Positions 4,300 to 7,129 of a DNA stretch of 7,129 bases are shown here, in pieces. The stretch is taken from the NCBI GenBank assembly GCA_016285215.1, contig JAEEQI010000127.1, positions 1 through 7,129 of the forward strand, read 5' to 3'. The DNA comes from Bacteroidales bacterium. Lineage in GTDB: Bacteria > Bacteroidota > Bacteroidia > Bacteroidales > UBA932. How positions within the stretch are numbered: the stretch's first letter is position 1; every line of letters starts with the position of its first letter. Made by a program: the position numbers and the translations under genes. Under the pieces are notes generated by a model. That model had not been told where the DNA came from. It saw only the letters and a list, made by a program, of their open reading frames with translations, and did no database searches.

Positions 4300-6722
4300 T
4301 GGTTCAGGAAATGCTGCAGGATTTCGTCCAGCTCGGCCAGGTCTTTCACCAGGACCTCGCGGGGTTTGGCCCCGTTCTGCGGTCCCACGATGCCGGCGGC
4401 TTCCAGCTGATCCATTACTCTTCCTGCTTTTGCATATCCCATGCCAAGCTTGCGCTGCAAGTCAGAGGTAGAGCCCCTCTGATTGAGTACCACGGTGCGG
4501 GCGGCTTCTTCAAAACGCTCGTCCAGGGTCTTCATATCCACCATTCCGCCGGAGCCTTCCTCACCTTCGGTGGGTGCGGGTTCGGGCAGATAGTAAGGAG
4601 TATTGTAGCTCTTCTGATAGCCAATCTGGTTGCCCACGGCGTTGGTGAGATCCGTAATCTCGTCGTTGCCAATGAAGGCGCACTGCACGCGCTCCATCTC
4701 CACGCCGCTGTACAGAAGCATGTCTCCGCGGCCAATCAGCTTGTCGGCTCCCGGCTGGTCCAGGATGGTGGAGGAGTCAATACGGGAAGTAACGCGGAAG
4801 GCAATACGCATAGGGAAGTTGGCCTTGATGAGGCCGGTAATCACATCCACGGTAGGACGCTGGGTGGCCAGGATCACGTGCAGACCGGCGGCGCGGCCCT
4901 TCTGGGCCAGACGGATGACCGAGGTGGTGATGCTGCGGGCCAGGGCCTTGGACTCCGGACCGGCACCCACCGACATAGTGAGGTCTGCGTACTCATCAAT
5001 GACCACTACAATATAAGGAAGGAAGTGATGGCCTTCATCGGCCCTCAGATGATGCTCCTTGTATTTGGCGTTGTACAGTTTGATGTTGTTCACCATACCC
5101 TTGGACAGGAGTTCGTAGCGGGCGTCCATCTCTATGCACAGGGACTGCAGCACGGCGGCGGCGTCCTTGGCGTTCTTGATGATGGCGCGCTCTTTTTCGT
5201 CCTGCTCGCTGGCGGCGTTGGGCAGCACGGCCAGGTAATGGTGCAGCAGTTTTCCATAGGCCGAAAACTCCACCATCTTGGGGTCGATGAACACAAACTT
5301 GAGCTCCGAAGGGTGCTTGGAATACAGCAGCGAAGCCACAATCACGTTCAGGCCCACGGACTTACCCTGCTTGGTGGCACCGGCTACCAGAAGGTGGGGG
5401 GCGTCGGTCAGGTCAAAGACCTTCACCTGCTGGGAAATGGTGTAGCCAATGGCTACGGGGAGTTCGGCCTTGCTGTCGCGGAAGGAGGCGTCGTTCAGGA
5501 GGGACTTGAGCGGCACTATGGAGGCCACGTCGTTGGCTACCTCAATGCCCACGGAGTCGGACAGCGTGGTGATACGCACGCCGCGGGCTCCCAGGCTAAT
5601 GCCGATGTCTTCCTGCAGCTGTTTGATGGCGGCAATCTTGACGCCCGGGGCCGGGTACACTTTGTACAGGGTTACGGTAGGACCCACGATGGCGGTCACG
5701 TCCCGCACCTGGATCTTATAGTTGGCCAGGGTATTGCGGATCTTGGTGTTGTTGCGCACCAGTTCTTCTTGCTGGACCTCGTGGCGGGCGTTGGCATAAT
5801 CTCCCAGGATGCTCAGTTCCGGGGTCTTGTATTTGGGCAGGCCGTCCGGCGGATCCAGACGGTTGTCAATGGGCTTCAGAGGTTCCTTCACCTCCTGCTC
5901 CAGGGTATTGTCCTTGACAATGTTGATGCCTTCTTCAGAGTTTTCGTCCTCCCCGACCCGTATTCCGTCATTCCCGGCCTGACCGGGAATCACGTGGGTG
6001 GGAGAAGTCACAAACATAGGCGTGGGCTCCGGTTCGGGTTCAGGTTCTGTCATACCGAGGCCCGAAGGGTCGAGCGTATCTCCTTCCTCTTCCACCTCCA
6101 TAGTATCCGTGGTCTCCACCGGCATCTCTGATGCTTCATCCACCTCCGGAATCTCACGCTTGTGGCCCATAATCCAGTCGTAGAAACGGCGGCTCATAAA
6201 GAAGGACCACAGAGCAAGGAGCAGCAGCAGAGCCAGACCCGTTACAATTTCTCCGGTCTTAGCCACGGCCCAGCCCACCAGGGCAGCACCGGCACGACCT
6301 CCCATACCACCGCCAAAGAGGTAATTCCAAGGGGTGAAGAGGTCTGCAAAGGCCAGGATCCAGGAAAGAAGGAAGGTAAGGGTAAGCAGGCCGAAGAACC
6401 ACCGCCGCACCCGGATGCCCGAAGCCGTCCAGATGAGCTTGATGGCCCATCCCAACAGGAAGATGACCAGGCAGAAAGAAGCCAGGCCGAAGCTCTCCGT
6501 TACCAGGAAGTGGCCCAGGGACAGACCGCCCTCGGCGGCGGCGTTGTGCACGTTTTCACCGGATGCCAAAGCGCTCTGGTCCGGTTGCCAGGTAAGGACA
6601 TAGGAGATAACGGAAATGGAAACCATCACCGTCATCAGCAATACTATAGCAATACCCACAAAGCGAAGGCCGTCACGCCTCCGCTCGCTCTGTCCGTTCC
6701 ACCACTTCTTGAAGGGATTCAT
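4296..6722 (-). CDS. ftsK: DNA translocase FtsK
   Basis: 808-residue septal DNA pump that uses ATP to move chromosomal DNA and helps XerCD dimer resolution at division. The N-terminus has four membrane helices (about 21-45, 72-98, 108-129, 146-176; FtsK_4TM type). A low-complexity acidic linker follows (about 185-320), including EPEPEPEPTP at 227-236. The FtsK alpha region spans ~320-420. The motor has Walker A GATKQGKS (448-455), FVFIDPKMVEF (477-486), Walker B IVVVIDE (571-577), LATQRPTVDVITGLIKANFP (618-637), and RIAFRVTSRIDSSTILD (639-655). The C-terminal winged-helix gamma domain reads GSTSDLQRKLGMGYAKAGRVMDQLEAAGIVGP (750-781), the part that in the family recognises KOPS and contacts XerD. 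Length matches Bacteroidetes FtsK. Lys451 in Walker A replaces the Gly or Ser common in other FtsKs. The ATG at 6722 overlaps the upstream stop by 1 nt (TAATG). Two palindromic repeat-like sequences lie in the linker. Acts at the divisome with the upstream DUF4290 and downstream lolA genes in one operon. Confidence 0.97.
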   Translation of the reverse strand: MNPFKKWWNGQSERRRDGLRFVGIAIVLLMTVMVSISVISYVLTWQPDQSALASGENVHNAAAEGGLSLGHFLVTESFGLASFCLVIFLLGWAIKLIWTASGIRVRRWFFGLLTLTFLLSWILAFADLFTPWNYLFGGGMGGRAGAALVGWAVAKTGEIVTGLALLLLLALWSFFMSRRFYDWIMGHKREIPEVDEASEMPVETTDTMEVEEEGDTLDPSGLGMTEPEPEPEPTPMFVTSPTHVIPGQAGNDGIRVGEDENSEEGINIVKDNTLEQEVKEPLKPIDNRLDPPDGLPKYKTPELSILGDYANARHEVQQEELVRNNTKIRNTLANYKIQVRDVTAIVGPTVTLYKVYPAPGVKIAAIKQLQEDIGISLGARGVRITTLSDSVGIEVANDVASIVPLKSLLNDASFRDSKAELPVAIGYTISQQVKVFDLTDAPHLLVAGATKQGKSVGLNVIVASLLYSKHPSELKFVFIDPKMVEFSAYGKLLHHYLAVLPNAASEQDEKERAIIKNAKDAAAVLQSLCIEMDARYELLSKGMVNNIKLYNAKYKEHHLRADEGHHFLPYIVVVIDEYADLTMSVGAGPESKALARSITTSVIRLAQKGRAAGLHVILATQRPTVDVITGLIKANFPMRIAFRVTSRIDSSTILDQPGADKLIGRGDMLLYSGVEMERVQCAFIGNDEITDLTNAVGNQIGYQKSYNTPYYLPEPAPTEGEEGSGGMVDMKTLDERFEEAARTVVLNQRGSTSDLQRKLGMGYAKAGRVMDQLEAAGIVGPQNGAKPREVLVKDLAELDEILQHFLNQ
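5966..5994. repeat. Palindromic dispersed-repeat-like element within ftsK linker (A)
   Basis: Arms ATTCCCGG (5970-5977) and CCGGGAAT (5983-5990) are perfect reverse complements with a 5-nt spacer CCTGA, flanked by CGTC on one side and CACG on the other. From memory, the pattern GTCATTCCCGG-CTTGA-CCGGGAATC is a common intergenic repeat in many bacterial genomes. Here it is translated in the ftsK frame as HVIPGQAGND (about residues 243-252), a peptide often produced when that repeat is read through. It sits in the disordered linker, where insertion would be tolerated. Repeat status outside this window is not tested. Confidence 0.6.
6048..6083. repeat. Second dispersed-repeat-like element within ftsK linker (B)
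   Basis: The plus strand begins TGTCATACCGAGGCCCGAAG and continues with GGTCGAGCGTATCTCC. On the minus strand this can fold as CGACCC-TTC-GGGCCTCG, a hairpin with a 2-nt bulge. It resembles, by pattern memory, the family of intergenic repeats of the form GTCAT-CTGAG-CGAAGG-ATCTCC found in many Bacteroidetes and other bacteria. In the ftsK frame it encodes GDTLDPSGLGMT (about 214-225). It lies 54 bases from element A and is unrelated to it in sequence. Confidence 0.5.
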
Positions 6723-7129
6723 TACTTCTTGCCTTTTTTACCTCTGTAATTGCGATTGAACTTGCCGCCCTTGTTGCCGCCTCCGAAGTTCAGGTTCATT
6801 CCCGGACGGTTGAAGTTGGCATCGGCCGAAATCTTGGACAGTTCAATGCCCTCCGGCACCCTCACGCGGCCTCCGGACAGGCGCTCGATGTCCTGGAAGA
6901 TGGTGGCGTCGGCCACGGTGTCCTTGTTCCAGATGAGGTACTGCTGGCGCATATAGATGGCCAGGGAGCGAATCATAGCGGTCTTTACCTCGCCTTCGGG
7001 TTCCTTGGCAATGAGGTCCAGGATGCTTTCAATATTTCGGCCGTAATGACGGGCACGGATGGGCTTGGTATTGAGCGGAATGGGGTCCGGCCGGCTGTTC
7101 ACCACCTCCGGTTCCGGCTTGGGGAAAGG
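6722..7129 (-). CDS. DUF4290 family protein, C-terminal 135 residues (5' end beyond window)
   Basis: Conserved Bacteroidetes protein of unknown function. The reading frame is open to the window edge and continues upstream as PFPKPEPEVVNSRPDPIPL, so an apparent GTG start near 7105 is not the true start. Recognisable DUF4290 sequence includes IRARHYGRNIESILDLIA, TAMIRSLAIYMRQQYLIWNKD and IFQDIERLSGG, ending in PGMNLNFGGGNKGGKFNRNYRGKKGKK. The last ~25 residues are rich in Gly, Asn, Lys and Arg and probably disordered, suggesting nucleic-acid or ribosome contact, though that is inference. Family members are about 200-230 residues, so roughly 70-100 residues lie outside. The TAA overlaps the ftsK ATG by one base (TAATG), so the gene is almost certainly cotranscribed and coupled with ftsK. 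This links it by position to division or chromosome segregation; no activity can be assigned. Confidence 0.85.
   Translation of the reverse strand, partial: PFPKPEPEVVNSRPDPIPLNTKPIRARHYGRNIESILDLIAKEPEGEVKTAMIRSLAIYMRQQYLIWNKDTVADATIFQDIERLSGGRVRVPEGIELSKISADANFNRPGMNLNFGGGNKGGKFNRNYRGKKGKK

Noticed and set aside
4299..6131. 610-codon open frame on the plus strand opposite ftsK
   Set aside because: It is antisense to an unmistakable FtsK and its translation (His/Gly/Val-rich, no domain) is the usual by-product of GC-rich coding DNA.
7103..7105. GTG start for the DUF4290 gene
   Set aside because: The frame stays open to the edge and the upstream residues PFPKPEPE match family sequence, so the gene is simply cut.
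1..7129. A new defence, secretion or mobile system
   Set aside because: All real genes fall into known families apart from unknown-function DUF4290 and FISUMP; no nuclease cassette, integrase, tRNA or direct-repeat boundary is visible.

Overview
This 7.1 kb window looks like a chromosomal, mostly housekeeping segment from a member of the Bacteroidales, possibly Rikenellaceae/Alistipes-like. The clues are: a Bacteroidetes-type FtsK with a four-helix N-terminus, a DUF4290 protein, a FISUMP-domain lipoprotein, promoter boxes of the Bacteroidetes TAnnTTTG type, starts without clear Shine-Dalgarno sequences, and fairly GC-rich coding DNA (judged by eye). The genus-level hint is inference only. I see no tRNA, rRNA, CRISPR array, transposase, phage gene or defence cassette.

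Layout from left to right. Positions 1-562 (minus) hold the N-terminal half of acetate kinase (ackA), cut by the window edge. A 64-bp divergent spacer with an ackA promoter and two inverted repeats separates it from 627-1709 (plus), a short ComEC/Rec2-family membrane protein. It converges with no gap on 1710-2744 (minus), an ApbE-type FAD:protein FMN transferase lipoprotein. An 80-bp AT-rich divergent spacer with back-to-back promoters leads to 2825-3778 (plus), a FISUMP-domain lipoprotein. This gene converges, with a 4-nt overlap of stop codons, on a tightly packed minus-strand operon read from the right edge: DUF4290 protein (6722-7129, 5' end missing), ftsK (4296-6722) and a lolA-like chaperone (3775-4299). 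The operon genes overlap by 1 nt (TAATG) and 4 nt (ATGA).

How the genes relate. FtsK (chromosome translocation at the septum) and LolA (lipoprotein delivery to the outer membrane) are translationally linked, as in the E. coli ftsK-lolA neighbourhood. Three proteins here (ApbE, FISUMP protein, LolA) are exported, and two are lipoproteins of the kind the Lol system would serve. The link is thematic, not a demonstrated pathway. AckA (acetate/ATP fermentation) and ComEC (DNA uptake channel family) are independent units.

Most interesting signals. (1) Two different short palindromic sequences, resembling dispersed intergenic repeats, lie in frame in the disordered linker of FtsK. (2) Convergent genes have no intergenic room, and hairpin-plus-T-tract terminators lie inside the 3' coding region of the opposing gene: two at the FISUMP/lolA junction and a weaker one at comEC/apbE. 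(3) The ComEC protein is stripped down, lacking both the OB-fold and the metallo-beta-lactamase domain. No wholly new multi-gene system was found.
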